Origin: a virus
Reading direction: 5' to 3' (one strand)
Virus record (IMG/VR): IMGVR_UViG_3300044984_000279
Span: 1-44,364 of that record
Length of the DNA: 44,364 nucleotides
In this document: positions 43,278 through 44,364 of the stretch, piece by piece
Layout: the number at the start of each line of letters is the position of its first letter
Numbering within the stretch: the first letter of the stretch is position 1
Position numbers and translations under genes: made by a program
Notes under the pieces: generated by a model
Database searches by the model: none
Seen by the model: the letters and a program-made list of their open reading frames with translations, nothing else
What the model was told of the DNA's origin: nothing

Positions 43278-44332
43278 TAGATAAATCCTCCTGCACCAGT
43301 ATCGCTGTTAGCTAGTAAAAACCCCTGTGCAAATTTATTAAGATCAAAATTGTCAGCAAGATTTTTACGACTGTACATCGGTTGTAATGTTATAGACACC
43401 GAACTTCTTGTTGGCAATCGTGATGTTGTAGTAATTGTATTATATTCTGTTTTTGTAGTATTGGCTTTGGCATTGTTGGCTGCTAATTTAGCATCACCTG
43501 CTGCAGACCCGGTAGATCCCCAATTTGGCGCATAAATTTCTCCGTTGGGTCCAGTAATACTATTAGTTGCCAAGTCTGGCGTAGTATTATTTGTCACACT
43601 TGGTGGCGAAATCTGCGACTCTTGCAGAGTGGTTCTACTAATAGGCACTTGAATATAGTCAACATCATCCGGCAATGTATGTTGGAATGATGTAACCGCA
43701 CAAGGTATGTGTGGGAAATAGTGACTACCATATCCATCTAAGAACACAATCGGCGGCGGATTACCTACGTTATCACCTTGTCCAAAGAACATTTTAGTAG
43801 CACTGCGGAAAAAGTATATTGCGGCCATCAAATACTGTCCATCGCTGGGGTTTTGTACCGTAAAGTCTCCACTAATCGTAATAGCTGCCACTTCTGAGTT
43901 GTTGTAGAAATACGCAGGATAATTACTATGTGTAAGGCTTGCTGAAGAATAGTTTGCGTTATGTGTAACTGTGATCGCAGGAGTATACGGAAATATAACT
44001 CCGTTAGTTTCAACCAATGGATACATTAGTGCATTAGGTAACATCGTAGGATCTTGGTACCAAATTTTAGCTTTAGGAGATAGACTTATTCTTACTCGCC
44101 AATCATCTTCATTAGCCGCAGTAGCTCCACCAGTACCATTTGCACTTTGGAAGCCTATGTTTGGTATACCTTTAGCTTCACTACTCACACCTCCTGGCAA
44201 CAGGCCAGAGATGGCGTTACGTGCGTTACTTGGGTTCAATAAAGAAAATACATCTTTGCCGCCACCTGTTAATGCACGGGTAGGTAAGCTACCAGCTGAT
44301 TGGTTAAATAAACCACCTAAATTTAATGCCAT
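43277..44332 (-). CDS. Tail tube cap/initiator-like baseplate protein (gp48/gp54-like)
   Basis: A 351-residue protein. The central block VIFPYTPAITVTHNANYSSA, SNYPAYFYNNSEVAAITISG, YLMAAIYFFRSATKMFFGQ and PPPIVFLDGYG is a recognisable signature of phage tail proteins at the tube-baseplate joint, such as T4 gp48/gp54 and relatives. The N-terminus is Gly/Ser/Leu-rich and the C-terminus polar. In T4 these proteins cap the hub and start tail-tube polymerisation. It is the first gene in the window and shares the last base of its stop codon with the start of gp53. AGAGG lies upstream of the start, and a late-promoter-like motif lies at the window edge. Which of gp48 or gp54 it corresponds to cannot be told. 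Confidence 0.62.
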   Translation of the reverse strand: MALNLGGLFNQSAGSLPTRALTGGGKDVFSLLNPSNARNAISGLLPGGVSSEAKGIPNIGFQSANGTGGATAANEDDWRVRISLSPKAKIWYQDPTMLPNALMYPLVETNGVIFPYTPAITVTHNANYSSASLTHSNYPAYFYNNSEVAAITISGDFTVQNPSDGQYLMAAIYFFRSATKMFFGQGDNVGNPPPIVFLDGYGSHYFPHIPCAVTSFQHTLPDDVDYIQVPISRTTLQESQISPPSVTNNTTPDLATNSITGPNGEIYAPNWGSTGSAAGDAKLAANNAKANTTKTEYNTITTTSRLPTRSSVSITLQPMYSRKNLADNFDLNKFAQGFLLANSDTGAGGFI

Positions 44333-44356
44333 ATAATAAAACCTCTTGCTTTACTG

Positions 44357-44364
44357 TATTTATT
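44357..44364 (-). promoter_or_regulatory. Late-promoter-like motif at the window edge
   Basis: AATAAATA on the minus strand, cut by the end of the window, so bases before it cannot be seen. It lies 24 bases before the ATG at 44332, with AGAGG between as ribosome-binding site. The spacing suits a T4-type late promoter. Confidence 0.45.

Noticed and set aside
1-44364. tRNA genes, insertion sequences, integrase or attachment sites
   Set aside because: The window is almost fully coding on one strand, with gaps of under 60 bases. I saw no tRNA-like cloverleaf, transposase or integrase.

Overview
The window is a stretch of an AT-rich, tailed-phage genome with a contractile, T4-like (myovirus) tail. 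Every supported gene lies on the minus strand and coding density is close to complete, so transcription runs from high to low coordinates. The T4-type assignment rests on baseplate proteins in T4-like order (gp53-like, gp5-like spike, gp25, gp6) and on a short motif, (A/G)ATAAATA, at five gene starts that resembles the T4 late promoter TATAAATA. Gene content suggests a large marine or freshwater myovirus. The host cannot be read from this window.

Layout in transcription order. (1) 44364-33854, baseplate: a tail-tube cap/initiator-like protein, a gp53-like wedge protein, a hub-like protein with an N-terminal M15 peptidase, a gp5-like spike with a C-terminal lysozyme-like domain, gp25 and gp6. 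(2) 33835-19262, one 4857-residue structural protein. It carries what I read as seven FG-GAP repeats, the number in an integrin-type beta-propeller, plus several modules resembling CBM5/12 carbohydrate-binding domains. (3) 19248-12119, adaptor and tail-fibre genes: a 53-residue ORF not previously called, a 204-residue protein that shares its N-terminal motif, three paralogous fibres with a common N-terminal module, and two other adhesin-like proteins. (4) 12118-12063, a hairpin followed by a T run (terminator), then a possible sigma-70-like promoter. (5) 12062-1, twelve genes, each overlapping the next, the last cut by the window edge: five radical SAM proteins with an N-terminal four-cysteine 'twitch' region, four glycosyltransferase-like proteins, an SGNH-hydrolase-like protein and three proteins of unknown function (one of them the partial gene).

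Regions 1-3 build the cell-contacting end of the virion and its receptor-binding appendages. Region 5 looks like a biosynthetic or protein-modification cassette placed directly after the fibre genes. My main hypothesis is that it makes or attaches an unusual modification, probably on the fibres or on a glycan. The sequence supports the enzyme families and the tight gene coupling. The substrate and product are inference only.
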